A stretch of DNA of 64,000 nucleotides, taken from Adineta vaga. Lineage: Eukaryota; Rotifera. Shown here one piece after another: positions 34,300-46,385 of this stretch. Position numbers and translations under genes: made by a program. Position 1 is the stretch's first letter. Each line of letters opens with the position of its first letter. Below the pieces are notes generated by a model. That model worked only from the letters and a program-made list of their open reading frames with translations. It was not told the DNA's origin and did no database searches. The stretch lies in NCBI GenBank assembly GCA_021613535.1, contig CP075496.1, positions 14,942,001-15,006,000 on the forward strand. Reading direction: 5' to 3'.

Positions 34300-37200
34300 A
34301 TGAGTTCAAAGGAGAATTTAACGGCGATACACGTCCATGGAGAAGAGCGCATTACTGGCACTGTTATTTTATTTTTGTCGTATTCCGTCTTGGCAGCATG
34401 CATCTATCAAATTGTAATTTCGAAAACTTTGAAAAATAAATATCCAGTTCCATTTACAGTGGCCGTTCTTTTACTCGGTTTCATTGCCGGTATTATTGGA
34501 ACACAAATGAAGAATGTTCACAACAATTTTCTAACTGGTGAAATTGAATTGAGTGAAATTAATCCTCACCTTATCTATTATATCTTTTTACCATTGCTAA
34601 TTTTCGATTCAGCTTTCAATGGTCATTTTCATATTGTCAAAAAACAACTTTTATCTGCTATTATACTAGCCGGACCAGGTGTACTCATAACTACTGTCAT
34701 TATTGCAATTTCTGGTGTCTACATTTTCCCATATAATTGGTCTTGGCTAATCGGATTACTTTTTGGAAGTATTCTCAGTGCAACTGATACGGTTGCGGTG
34801 GTAGCCTTATTACATAATTCTGGTGCAAGTAATTCATTAATTTCTCTAATTGATTCAGAATCCTTATTGAATGATGGTTCAGCATTTGTTACTTTTCTTA
34901 TTTTGAACAATATGATTGTCAGTGGAGAGTATAATACAAAGAAAATTGTTACGGACATTATCAAATACACTGTCGGTAAGGATTATGTTCTAGTTGTATA
35001 TTCATTGATATTAGAACACTGTTGTTCAATGGATTATTTTAGGTGGACCTGTTTTTGGCTTCTTGTGCGGTCTTATTTGTGTATTCATTTTGAATCGAAT
35101 CAACAACGAGCTGGAAATTGAAATTACATTTACATTTGGTCTTGCTTATCTCGTCTTTTACATCGCTGACGTAGAACTTAAAGTTTCAGCTGTACTTGCT
35201 CTTGTTGTCATGGGACTTTATATGGCCAAACATAAATATTGTATTAGTAGTCATGTACAACTTCCAATGACAAGTGCTTGGCGTATTGCAACATACATTA
35301 TCAACATACTTATTTTTACGATTACTGGAATTATTTTGGCCAAATCGTTGATCTCCACATCCACTAGTATTACTGCTCGAGATTTTGGATTTTCGATTCT
35401 TTTGTATTTTATCATTCATGTTGGACGTGCACTGACAATTTTTGTACTTTATCCATTGATTTACTGGAGTGGTGTGCATCTATCATGGAGAGAATGTATT
35501 GTACTTATGTGGAGTAGTCTTCGAGGAAGTATGGCACTTATTATAGTTTTGATCGTCTACTTATATCCGAAAATCGATGAAGTGACTCGTGATCGTCTTC
35601 TATTTCACGTATCAATGATTGTACTTCTAACTCTCGTTATTAATGGTACAAGCAGCAAATTCTTAGTGAAATTTTTGGGCTTGCACCGAGGTACGTACCT
35701 TATATATTCAATAGTATAGATTCAAAATTTGATTAAGTATTTACCATATTAAACTATTTGTTTAAGATACACTTTGAGAATAATCAAACTTTCTTCTATT
35801 TTTCAATACCTATTAGTTTCAGTTTTTAAGAAATTCAATATGTCATGATCAAATTGATCTTACGTTGATTTCTTATCTAGGAATTAAACAATAGAGAAAT
35901 AAATAAATTAATATCATACTTTATCGATAAATCTTCTTTAGGTACAAAGGAAAGTCAAATTGTACTATTACAAGCTCTTGAACATATGAGACATCAGACA
36001 TCATGTCAATTATCGAAAATGAAACGAGACGAAAATTTTGTCGATGTCGATTGGAAGATGCTCAACGCATATCTGCCTGACAAATTGTTAGAAGAATTGG
36101 ATGAAGAACGAGAAACAACCATTCATCAACAGTTATCTCAAAATCACCATGATTCTTCAACCATCATTCTACAAACTTCTCGAACAAATATGAACATAGA
36201 GCAACGATTATCGACTGTTCCAATAATTCACAAAGTAGATTCGAAGAATTCAAATAATCCTATTCTTCGAAGAACTAGTTCATCTGCAGTAAATGACACT
36301 ATATTATCCGTGTTAGAACTGATAGAAACTGGTGAAAAACGTCGTCAAAATATTCGTAAAGAATTAATCACTCGTTTTCTAACCGCTATGTCTATCGATT
36401 ACGAAAAACAATGGCATCTTGGTATGATTTGTCGGCGAACACTTGATATTCTAATTAAATCCGTCGAACAAGCAAAACTAAAATGTTCGCTTAATCTACA
36501 TTGGCAACTCATTGTTGAACATTTTCAAATGTCAATCGTTCTGTTGAATTTGATGAGATTCGATTATTTTAATTTTATCAACCAGTGGACAAATAAGTTA
36601 TTCTTAAATCACATATTTCTGACCATCGAATTAACTCTAGGTGAGTTTTTATACAAAAAAGAAAATCCACTAAAATTAGTCGAGAACACATTTCTTATGA
36701 ATCATTCATTCTACATTTATCTTTTTAGGTTTTCATTCGGCAAAAATTCGAATGGATAGCATTCAACTTAAATTTCCTGAATTAGCCAATATTGATCGAG
36801 AAATAATGGATGAAGTATGTGAAGAAGCAAAATCGTATCAAATTAATGCTACACATGTTCTTCTCGATTTGAAACAATCATATCCTCTTTGTTGGATGAT
36901 TCAAATGACAAAAAGATGTGCTCAGATGCTTCTGAAATATGAATCAATTGCTATTATTCAATTATATGAAACTGGTATGCTCGGTGATAGTGAATATTCA
37001 CATATTCTTCAATTAATCGAACAGAAATTGTTCGTTCTCGAATATGGTAATATTAAAATTTCAACTGATCGAAAGAAAATGATTACAAATTCTTTTGATA
37101 TGTTATCACTCTTTCAACAACTTTCAGAAAATGAGAAAGAACAATGGAGATCAATTATGAAACCATATCATAAATGGTTTCAACCCAATACTATTTTACT

Positions 37201-37963
37201 TCGAAACGATCAAATTATATCAACTGCCTATTTAATTGTTCGTGGCATTGTCGAACAGACAAATCATACCGTACTCACTTATTACAAATCGGGTCATATT
37301 TTGGGAATTGACAGGTTATTCTCTCAAAAATTATCATCACATGGAACTTATACTGCTAGTAGTGGACTTGTCGAAGTCTATGCTATTGATATAGACTTAT
37401 TGAATAGATTGATAGCTGATGATAAATTATCTCGTTCGATTTACAACGAAATTGCTGTTCATGTGTTCATCAATAATTATCAGACAAGTTTAGAACTGAA
37501 TCATTTACAATTACAATTACTTCTGGATAATAAAGCGATATTCTATAAGAATAAATGCGATTTATCCATTCATCTGAAAGCAAATGATAGATTACTTTTA
37601 CTTGCCGGAACGCTTACTCGTCATTTAGAGCAGAATGTCATTCGTTTCGATTCGATAGAATTACTTTTTCTTGATGTACCAACCATATACGAATTGAATT
37701 CATCTAGTATTGTATATACATGGACACATGATGATGAGATTTATTGTACTAACATCGATAAATTCAATCGTAATGTTCCAACACACCATTCTGAATTCAT
37801 TACGTCTGTCGAACCATTTTATCCTCGTTATTCGGGTGAAACAGTTGAATTTAGTCCTTGGCGTCACTCGCTACAAATGACACGTCCAGTGGAAAATTTA
37901 AATAATTTTCAATTGATACCATCTGAAATTGTTGTCGATTCAAATACAAATCTTCTATCATAA
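34300..37963 (+). CDS. SOS1-like Na+/H+ exchanger with cytosolic cyclic-nucleotide-binding domain
   Basis: Exons 34300-34975, 35043-35690, 35942-36640 and 36729-37963 close in frame to 1,085 residues. Residues about 1-440 form the membrane antiporter: LLIFDSAFNGHF, then ATDTVAVVALL, then SESLLNDGSAF with the N191-D192 ion-binding pair, and SSLRGSMALI near the end. The long cytosolic tail has helices (ITRFLTAMSIDYEKQW, MIQMTKRCAQMLLKYESI) and a cyclic-nucleotide-binding-type barrel at about 820-935 (FQPNTILLRNDQIISTAYLI, YKSGHILGIDRLF). The order matches plant SOS1/NHX7. Unlike animal sperm SLC9C exchangers there is no voltage-sensor block between transporter and barrel. Its likely role is Na+ extrusion at the plasma membrane, perhaps in salt or desiccation stress. 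The 251-bp second intron is unusually long here. An acceptor-like TTTTAG abuts the ATG. Confidence 0.85.
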
Positions 37964-39594
37964 CTTTCATCGTCAGGATCGTGTAAGATGTTCCTTTTTC
38001 GTTTCAAATAAATATGATCTTTAACTCAGCAAGCAATGAGTATAGTTTTTTTTCATGACAAACGCTTCACTGAACATCTTGAGAGTGGGTGTGGGTGAGA
38101 TTGAGTGTTTTCTTTCATTACCTACATCCTCAAGATGTAGCATTCATCATCATTCCTTTTTAATAGATTCAACATGAATTAGAATAGAACATTGTGAGGG
38201 GAAAGGCACGACCAAAAAGTTCAAGTATGTGACAACTCAAACTGAACGGTTCGTGAGAACTGAATCTATAAGCTGAGTAATCAGTTCTAGTTCAAATGAA
38301 AAAGAATAGTTTGAACAATTCCAATTCCACGAGTGGAAATACAGTTGTTACATACCTAAGACAGACAAACACAAGAAAACGTTAACAACAGGAAACTTAG
38401 ATAAACTATTTTGAAGGATTCGTAACAAAACAAAAGGACGTCATACCTATAGTGCACGTATATATGTGAAGAAAGAAAGAAAGAAAACGAACAGATAGAT
38501 AATACCATGGCTATGATGTATCTTATGATACGTTGTCATTACGTGTCATAGCAAGGTACTTAAAATTACTCGAACATAATGAAAAAATATCCAAAAGTAA
38601 ACGAAAGATAAAATGTGTGTAGGTTTTTGAAAGAACGAAATAAAACGCGTATACGTGTTCACTGGATAATTCCGAACATATATTATACAGACTTGAAGGA
38701 AAACGTCAACATACGTATTATGGAATAGTCCATATTAACACAAAAAAGACACATTAATCATATAGGTAAACATCATAATAACAAATCTACACAAGTAAAA
38801 AAAGCCCTTTTTTCCAACAAAATTTTACATATAATAGAAATGTAAAAAATGCTAACTGCACATTTCTTTTGTCATAAATCACGAATAACACAAACGTTTA
38901 TATAAGGAAGGTAAGTAAACGAACATTATTTCTTTAGTGATATGTTAGAAATCTTTCGAAAGCAACATTCAATATTTGAATAAATTATTCACATTTTCAT
39001 ATGAAAGTGATAGGATACTAAAAGTTTGATTACGGTCAAATTTTATTAAATTGATACTAAGACGAAAATTAATATATTTTACATGTTCGTACAATCAAGA
39101 TATAAATTATAAACAGTTTAATAGGTACTTCATGTAAAGCTTATCCAGAGTAGAAACATCCTGAGCAAAACTGTTCATTTTTATCATAACATCTTCGATT
39201 TAAGAAATTTGCGAGTTTTCTTTCAATGTTTGAGCATATAGGTGAGTTTTATGGCCATAGTTTTTTCGAAGTTATCATCTTGATATTCTAATATGTAAAT
39301 CTTACCTAAGAAACTTATCGACAATCAGTTTTGTATGTATTTAGTTATTTAGAATAATAAATTGATTTGTATTTTAAATGTTTAAGTTGATATTTTATAG
39401 TCTTTAACACACAAATATGTTTGCCAGTTACTAAAAGGATTTTTATTTCTTCTGCTTTGAGAGTGTGAAATTCAAGTCTAGTTCTATACTTTTGATCAAA
39501 TTCATTGACTCATCACAGAAAAATATTTGTCATTTAGCAGCAGCGATATATTTTCTATTTTTTGCTTCAACGGATTTATACTTTGTTTTCTAGC
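37964..39594. other. Intergenic, 1.6 kb
   Basis: Contains the hairpin at 38074-38138. Otherwise AT-rich with short GAAA-rich runs (about 38468-38490). No gene was seen. Confidence 0.45.
38074..38138. repeat. Telomere-like hairpin element, copy 110 bp after the exchanger
   Basis: ACATCTTGAG (38074-38083) is mirrored by CTCAAGATGT (38129-38138). The left arm continues AGTGGGTGTGGGTGAG and the right arm begins CCTACATC. Terminal complementarity is perfect over 10 bp. Confidence 0.75.
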
Positions 39595-40044
39595 ATGTCG
39601 ATGGCTAGAGAGAATATACGATTAACTCGAGAAGAATTCAGCAGTATAATTGAAAACCTAAAGGAACAAAACTATTGGTTTCATGATTTTCAATTTGAAT
39701 GTAAAACTAATCCTGAAGGATATATCGAATATGTGAAGGTAACACGAGTAATACCAACTTCTATGGTAGTGTTACTGAGTATTATTACGCTTGGTTTGTT
39801 TTGCCTTGTGTTTTTTCTCTTGTATTCCCCGGTGACTATTGGAACAGTAAAAGAATTAATAATATTTGCCAAGGAAGTATTGGGACCAAACAAATTATTA
39901 AAAGTCGCACCAATGGCTGTTATGGGTGGTGGTCATTGGCAAGACTGGCCATTTTCTCGTACCTGCGTCTACGACATTATAGAACCCGTTCGTCAATCAC
40001 CATTAAACAATCTCACTGCAACATTAAATTTGCCCCGATTATAA
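39595..40044 (+). CDS. Small membrane protein, 149 aa, unknown
   Basis: I start at the ATG at 39595, three bases after an acceptor-like TTTTCTAG, rather than at an upstream non-ATG codon. Residues about 52-75 (VVLLSIITLGLFCLVFFLLY) make one strong membrane span. The N-terminal half is charged (LTREEFSSIIENLKEQNYWF) and the C-terminus is glycine- and tryptophan-containing (GGGHWQDWPF). I do not recognise the family. Composition and the splice-like context support a real gene. Confidence 0.5.
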   Translation: MSMARENIRLTREEFSSIIENLKEQNYWFHDFQFECKTNPEGYIEYVKVTRVIPTSMVVLLSIITLGLFCLVFFLLYSPVTIGTVKELIIFAKEVLGPNKLLKVAPMAVMGGGHWQDWPFSRTCVYDIIEPVRQSPLNNLTATLNLPRL

Positions 40045-40195
40045 TTTTCACAGTCTAAATTTTAAAATTTAAAATTTAAACTAAAATAAACAAGATTTGT
40101 TTGTATAAAAGAAAATTTCAAGATATTAAATTTTTTTCTTTTACGAAACTTTAGATTGAAGTTCTGATTTTACAGTATTATTTCTGCTTTTTGTC

Positions 40196-40510
40196 ATGTG
40201 GCCATTTGTATGGACAAAAAAATTTAATAATAAAAATGAAGCAACTGATTATTGTAATACTTTACGTTTTTATCATGGTTATAGAGCTGAAAATAATGTG
40301 GTATCAGTTTCCAATTATTTAACTTGTTACTTATCCTTTATTCTGATACTTCTATCTGGTTTTGTTTATTTAAATAGTAAATTCTCTGATGAAATTATTC
40401 TTGCAGATATATCTCGAGTTACGCTGCCTATACAAGCAAGAAAATTGATAAACTATTTCACCAATCTAAACATCATTTTCGATCACAATGAAACAACAAG
40501 TATGGTATAA
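40196..40510 (+). CDS. Small single-span protein, 104 aa, unknown
   Basis: ATG-initiated; a TTTACAG acceptor-like word ends at 40175, about 20 bp upstream. It opens with MWPFVWTKKFNNKNEATDYC and has one span (LTCYLSFILILLSGFVYL) in the middle. It lies 150 bp after the preceding small membrane gene on the same strand and could be a later exon or a tandem relative of unknown function. Support is limited to its context and hydrophobic pattern. Confidence 0.35.
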   Translation: MWPFVWTKKFNNKNEATDYCNTLRFYHGYRAENNVVSVSNYLTCYLSFILILLSGFVYLNSKFSDEIILADISRVTLPIQARKLINYFTNLNIIFDHNETTSMV

Positions 40511-41387
40511 AACTGCGAATATGAAATGTTATCATGTAGGAAAAACATGAATTTTCTAAAAACGTTATTTTTTTTTGTAAAAAACCATTAAACTAAATAT
40601 TTAATCTAGAATGTCAAGAATTAATAAAAAAAATATTTTTATGCTATTGACAGTGAAGTGACAAAAATATTACATTTTAAAACGATTTATATTTTAATAA
40701 ATACAATACATATATCCATTACTTTTCTACAAACTGATTTGTCGGTATCCGTCGTCTTCCAGGCTCACAAATATGATAAAACTCTATAAAATTTCTGATA
40801 TTAAGTGTTCATTTAAGCACACTAAAACATTGTTCCATGTGATTAAAATCATTCGTTAACCGTGGATTTTTTTTCTAGATATTTTTTAACGCGCCGAAAC
40901 TGCTGATACTATCCACATCGCTTAGTTTTCGAGTTTAAATTTACTTAAAGATGGAAGCATCAAAAATAGTCATTTTAGTTCTTTTCGAATCTATAAAGAC
41001 GATGAATTTTGAAAATTGTTGGAATAGTTGTTCTAAACCGATTCTAACTAGCGGTTTTGATAAAAAATCGAGAGCATCTAGACTAAGTTGGATTGGTCGA
41101 TCTGTGCTATTACAATTATTGTGAAAAACATTCACCAATCTGATACGAACGGTAATAATCTTGCTTTTTTTTACCATCACAGATGCGTGACAAAATGGTT
41201 GGCGGAAATCAAGCAATTTAATAATAAAATATACTATTAACATGTGATATGTAATAAAACAAAAATAAATCTAAAACAATGACGATTATACGATCGATCA
41301 TTTATTGAAAATCAGGCAGATTATGTCATGGGAAAGGATATTTGTATTTGTATTTACTTGGACTTACAAGTACATCAACTTTAAAAA
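40511..41387. other. Intergenic, about 880 bp
   Basis: No supported gene. A minus-strand frame at 40941-41243 has no ATG-supported motif and is not called. Confidence 0.4.
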
Positions 41388-41738
41388 GATCGTCAACGTC
41401 CTTTGAATTTTGCGAATATGTACATTGAAGAAGATGATCAAGCACAGAATTATGATTAAAAAAAACTTAAATTTATTCGTTCTCCAATAAGAGGTAGTCG
41501 AGGACCACGATTTGTATTGACTGCAGAAGACTGGAGCACTCATCGTTGGATTTTGGATGATTATTTAGCACCTCATGAAGATATTTCAGGTGTTGATTTT
41601 ACCAGTGGAAAATGTGCATGGTCAAATGATGAGATCTATGCGAATATTATACAATTAATGAAAGAACGAATGACTCGTGGTGATGTACCATCGGACCTCA
41701 ATGCAACAGATCCTGTTACTCATGCATTTCTTCATTAG
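41388..41738 (+). pseudogene. Exon-like remnant with an in-frame stop
   Basis: Protein-like reading (RPLNFANMYIEEDDQAQNYD, stop, then SPIRGSRGPRFVLTAEDWST, HRWILDDYLAPHEDISGVDF) runs in one frame through a TAA at 41457-41459 to a TAG at 41736-41738. The coding look on both sides of the stop suggests a recently dead gene or exon. The family was not recognised. A strong small hairpin starts at the last base of the stop codon. Confidence 0.45.
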
Positions 41739-41788
41739 AAATGTAACAATACCAATACTCCAATACCGTATTGGTGTCGTTACATTCC
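41738..41788. repeat. Short hairpin directly after the remnant's stop
   Basis: A 21-bp arm at 41738-41758 pairs with 41768-41788 at 18 positions around a 9-bp loop. A C-rich patch, CACCCCACACCCTC, follows at 41804-41817. Confidence 0.55.
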
Positions 41789-41836
41789 TATTATTATCAT
41801 CTTCACCCCACACCCTCTTCTCTAATGTCTGATTGA

Positions 41837-43075
41837 TTATTCAGCAACTGCGACGACACGATTATTGGGTTTTCGGAATACAGATATTATATCTTGTAAA
41901 AAAACGATGAATATCAATCCTTCATAGAGACTCAACACGATGGCAATAACTTGTAGAACGTATTTTCGTTTTGATATCGAATAAGAACATATCGAAGGAG
42001 CACATACAGAGAAAAATGTCGAATAAGATATATTGATGTACCATTCTTCGATGAATGCCTTTAATGTCAATTGCTCTACTGTATCATGAGGAGAATATTG
42101 ACTCAATAGTGAACAATTCAGTGGATTGATCGATGATAAATTGGCAAAGTTAATCGATTGAACACATGTTTCATTGTAAAGACAGACTATAAACTCGATC
42201 GAAAAAGTGATTCAATTAGATTACAACCAAGAACAAAACCAGGTATGATCGTATTATCAATATACACAGGTTTAATACAAACAGACGATGTGGCATATGA
42301 GCGATCGTGGCCATGAAACACTGGAGTAGCTGAAAAAAATATAATTTGTTAGACTTTTGTAATTTTGCGGTAGATATATCCAATTTGAAAAGAAAATATT
42401 GATCAATTGATTTGTTTGAATTCCTTCACGACCAAAATTTAATAATGAAACAAAAATATCTTGATTCCAATTTTTCACACTATCAGTACTTAATCGAATT
42501 TTTGCCATAAATTGATCTTCGAAAAGTAGATCTTCTATCAATATGATTTGCTGTAAAAACTCGATAATAAAACGATCCACAGCAAATTGGGCTGCATTAC
42601 AGATAGATTGTTGAACAACAAAATAAATTATACACCGAGTACGAAACTGATTTGGTGGTACATTAGGCCAATTGCCATCACTGAAAATATTCTCAATCCA
42701 AATATTTTCAATGAATAAACTCGAACAGATTGGATGCAATCGAACGCTCAAATTCACAGATGATTCCGATTCGAATGCAGCTTCTTTGCATGGACATCGA
42801 AGCGATGTGCTATGATCGACAAAAAATTGTGCAGCAGCTATTTCAGTTGGTCGTCGAACTTGGATTATGACCGTCTCATCCCTAAAGAAATTGTACATCA
42901 AAACAATTAAAAAAACAGATATCCAAGTTAATAGATACAATCGTGTCACACATCGCTATCAGTAGAAACTGTCAATGGAGATGATTTAAGTCGATGGAAA
43001 AACAAATTCAGTTCGATCAATTGTCGAGGAATGTTACATATCAAACGACAAACATCAACATGACTTTAATTGTTG
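41837..43075 (-). pseudogene. Two-span membrane protein of a rotifer paralog family, frameshifted
   Basis: On the minus strand the reading begins at about 43075 (PRQLIELNLFFHRLKSS). It shifts frame near 42955, passes a membrane span (LYLLTWISVFLIVLMYNFF), then an extracellular cysteine-containing region (LRCPCKEAAF, HPICSSLFIENIWI). It crosses a putative 25-bp intron (42330-42354) into PGFVLGCNLIESLF. A second shift near 42190 leads to the C-terminal part (CLYNETCV, TLKAFIEEWYINISYSTFFS, CAPSICSY) and a last span. I recognise this layout as a large bdelloid paralog group of unknown function. Two frameshifts argue for a pseudogene, unless they are assembly errors. Confidence 0.6.
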
Positions 43076-44440
43076 TATAAAAACAAAAGACAAACAAAAA
43101 AGTGAAGAAAAAAGATTTTTTTTTGTAATTTACCTTGAATGTATCCTACAAACTAATAAGTGATATGAAAGAGAATGGGTGTCAATAGACGAAGAGCAAC
43201 ACTCTATCCACTACAAATACCCATCAAATTTGTGATGATAATAATAATAATATTCTGTCTTCCCTTGATTGAATATGGACAAGATGATAGAGAATATGCA
43301 TCTCGAAGGTAGGTGGGTGTGAATGTTAGATAGATTCAGTACCCACACTCAAACCCAAGCTGGTATCATACATTCACTTACGTCGTATATATACGTTTGT
43401 TTCTTTTTATATTGGGTAAGGAATGCAAAGGAAAGACAAACTGTGTATAGTACAGCGTCATGGAAAAAAGCATGAATGAAAGCCATTCATCCATACCCAA
43501 CTTTCCACCATGTGTATGATATTGTACGGTTCGTTGATTCATTTAAATAAACATTATTTAGAAAAAACCAAATCACTTTTTTGAATACAAAGATATAAAG
43601 CTTTTGTTTCCTACATACACGAAAACAACTTCAGTACATTTCAGCATTAATTTCCATCGTAAGTATACTTAATTATCTGTATATGCATTTATTGTTTCAG
43701 AATTTGAAATGAACGTTTATAGTACATTGTAGAGCAAACTTGAAAGCGTCAGAAAATATATCTTACTATTCGAAAAATTGCTTTTGTGAGTCTATAAAAT
43801 GCATACATGAAGCATTAACTCCGATACTGTACGGTACAATGTATTCTGTCTTACTTTAGAAGTACTCTTGCTCCTTGGTGTCAAGCTCCGAATTCCTCTT
43901 TAAAATGTTGTGAAGAGTATGACTATATTGATTTGGGAAAAAACGTACAATTTCGGACTGAATTTTCTTTGCAAGCATGCAACGATGTATTTTCTTTATT
44001 TCAGAAAAAGGTGAGCGAATCCGTTTGATCCGCGTTACTTGCGTTTTATAATAATCTGAACTAAAACTAACAACAAATTATTGGACTTCCATTGAAAAAA
44101 AGTAATTGACTTTTTCCAACTTCTTTTCACCCTTACGGCCGGATGTTGCCAAAAGGCAACATGTTAGCATTCGACTCGGTTTTAGTTCTTTAAACTCCAA
44201 AATGGAATTCGGTAACCTCCACACCTAAAAGACAAAGAATATAAAGAAGTAGAATTTTTCGCATGTTATGTTCTGGTAGCCAGCTGTAAAGGGTTAAGCA
44301 TTCTATTCTTGAGTCTTCCAACCTGCTTTATATTTCATGTTTTGGCCAACGAATAAGTAGAAGCAAATATTGGTGAAATTAATTTCTTGTTTTTAGGGTG
44401 TATCACATTTACCTCTTCGTGAAGCTTCGTTTGATTGAAA
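43076..44440. other. Intergenic, 1.4 kb, with a hairpin element and a shared block
   Basis: Contains the hairpin at 43299-43362 and, after it, sequence that partly recurs near 56,400-56,540 (ACATTCACYTACGTYGTAT and CGGTTCGTTGATT). No gene was supported. Confidence 0.45.
43299..43362. repeat. Telomere-like hairpin element with conserved loop
   Basis: GAAGGTAGGTGGGTGTGAAT is followed by loop TTAGATAGATTCAGTA and right arm CCCACACTCAAACCC. The loop is nearly the same as that at 45502-45520 and the left part of the 60,895 copy, showing common descent. Confidence 0.65.
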
Positions 44441-45121
44441 ATGATGGACAATAATGAGGAATATGTCTATGAAGTAGTCAGCAATGAGACAGACGCTCTT
44501 ATTTGTGCTCAACTACTGGCAGAGGTGTTTTCTAAATCCGAGCCTTTGACAAGCTATACTCAGATAGGAGCAAAGGAGTTTTTCGATCAAGTGATATGGC
44601 CATCAATGTTAGAATCACTGGACGAGCGACTTTCGGTACTCGCACGACATCGTTCCACAAATGAAATAGTTGCTGCTATTCTTGCTAACGATCTCTACTA
44701 TGATCACAAGAGACATCCATACAATCCACTGGATCCACCGCATGCATTTGCACTCATAGATTTATTAAATGAAATGGACGAAGCCTTCATTCAACGCGAT
44801 TTTGGACAAGAATTAATACCTAGCAAGGTCTTGCACATATTTCTCGGAGCCACTCGGGAACAACATGCTAATAAGGGTATAGCCGCCCGATTACGTGCAT
44901 TTGTGTGCGAAAATGCGAGACAAGCAAAAGATTTTCAATATACTTTTGTTCAAACATCGAATTCGGCTACATATCACATTTACATTAACAAAATGAAAGG
45001 CAAAATAGTAACAGAAGTTGATCCTACGACATGGTTGTGGAAGAAAAAAGGTGATGGAATATATCCATTCAAAGAATTTACAGGTGGGATTGTCCCAAAC
45101 ATTCTTATTAAACTGAAGTGA
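44441..45121 (+). CDS. GNAT-type N-acetyltransferase
   Basis: I start at the ATG at 44441 (226 residues). Motif A of the GNAT fold is visible: LHIFLGATREQHANKGIAAR then LRAFVCENA, where the acetyl-CoA pyrophosphate loop is REQHANKGIA (a loosened Q/RxxGxG/A). C-terminal TFVQTSNSATYHIYINKM matches the motif B region where the substrate end and the CoA tail sit. The overall plan resembles arylalkylamine or dopamine acetyltransferases of invertebrates, but the substrate is inferred only loosely. No signal peptide, so cytosolic. An acceptor-like TTTTTAG lies about 45 bp upstream, consistent with a 5'-UTR intron or leader splicing. Confidence 0.75.
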   Translation: MMDNNEEYVYEVVSNETDALICAQLLAEVFSKSEPLTSYTQIGAKEFFDQVIWPSMLESLDERLSVLARHRSTNEIVAAILANDLYYDHKRHPYNPLDPPHAFALIDLLNEMDEAFIQRDFGQELIPSKVLHIFLGATREQHANKGIAARLRAFVCENARQAKDFQYTFVQTSNSATYHIYINKMKGKIVTEVDPTTWLWKKKGDGIYPFKEFTGGIVPNILIKLK

Positions 45122-46385
45122 GAACGTCAACCATTTATATAATTAGAATATTAATTATTTAACACTTCATCTCTTGAATAATTTTTATCAGTTAGATAGA
45201 CGATTTATCTTTAATACTAACCCCATGCACTGTAGTTTTCTATATTATAAATAGCTACACCTGATTAGAACGAAGCGTTAGAAAATAAACAAAAAATGTG
45301 ACTTGAAAATAACAATCGTATTCTCTGGAATAGTCATTTTGTACTATCTCAGAATCACCATCTTCAGTTGAGTTCTTTGTAGAATACTACAAAAAAGATA
45401 TTGCAATCTAAAAGTAGCAGGTTTATTGTGAAAGAGAAGATATTTATAACACAAAGAAAACTTCTAGACTAAGCTTTACGGCGTTGAGGGTGGGTGTGGG
45501 TGTTAGATAGATGTAGTGTCCACATTCAGTTATACCACACCCCCACCCTGGTTTATTCTTTTCTTTCTTAGATAATTAAACAAAACTACCGTTTTCTCTT
45601 TTTTTTCTGTGTTAATAAGTAAAAAAACGTATTTTTATTGCATATTCTCAAGTATTTCTGATATCAAAAACATGATAATTTACATAATCGGAAATGAAAT
45701 TTCTTCAAATAATAATAATGAAAGAAAAAAAGTACGTCATATATTGCAATGCGTCTTAGAATACAACTATACATCGAGATATGATGAAAGTATATCGAAT
45801 AGATGTCTAATTTCAGTTCGAATATATATGGATGGTTGAACATAAAATTAATTGTCAAGGAAAACATGATTCGAGTTGTACATACTTCTAAGTCATATAG
45901 TTTTTCAAATATCAATCGATACATCAAATCGGTTATTTCGGTCAGACGCAGAGAAACATGATCATTTTTTCAGTGATTAAATAACGAATAAGAAAAAGAA
46001 AGTCATGAGGGATGATGGTGATATTAAATTTCAATAGTTAAATCTTTTAACAATTTCATTATTGATAAACCATCACATTCGGACCATAGGATATAATTTG
46101 AAAATGAACAATATCTTATATTGAAACTATCTTGATATGATACAATAACTACATATGTCATAAAAAGATACATAGGAAAATTTCCATGTAATTAGTCAAC
46201 CTTCATGAGACAAAAATTCGACTGTATTTCTTTGATCCTCTAAATTTGTCTTTCTATCGACATACTTTTATATGAGATATTTTACGACTTTTTATTATTT
46301 CAAATGATTATCATAAAATGTATTTTGGTAATAAAACGAAAAGTTTGAGAAAGAAACATTTGCTTGTCGTGTAAGTATATTTCAA
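45122..46385. other. Intergenic, 1.26 kb, with a hairpin element
   Basis: Contains the hairpin at 45484-45550. Frames at 45609-45839 and on the opposite strand are AT-rich without motifs. Confidence 0.45.
45484..45550. repeat. Telomere-like hairpin element, well-preserved copy
   Basis: TTGAGGGTGGGTGTGGGTG, then loop TTAGATAGATGTAGTG, then C-rich arm ending ACCACACCCCCACCCTG at 45550. It lies 360 bp downstream of the acetyltransferase stop. Confidence 0.75.

Noticed and set aside
34300-37963. Sperm-type SLC9C exchanger
   Set aside because: No four-span voltage-sensor block with regularly spaced Arg residues was found between the transporter and the nucleotide-binding fold.
40941-41243. Minus-strand 100-codon frame
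   Set aside because: No motif or supporting context; composition not distinctive.
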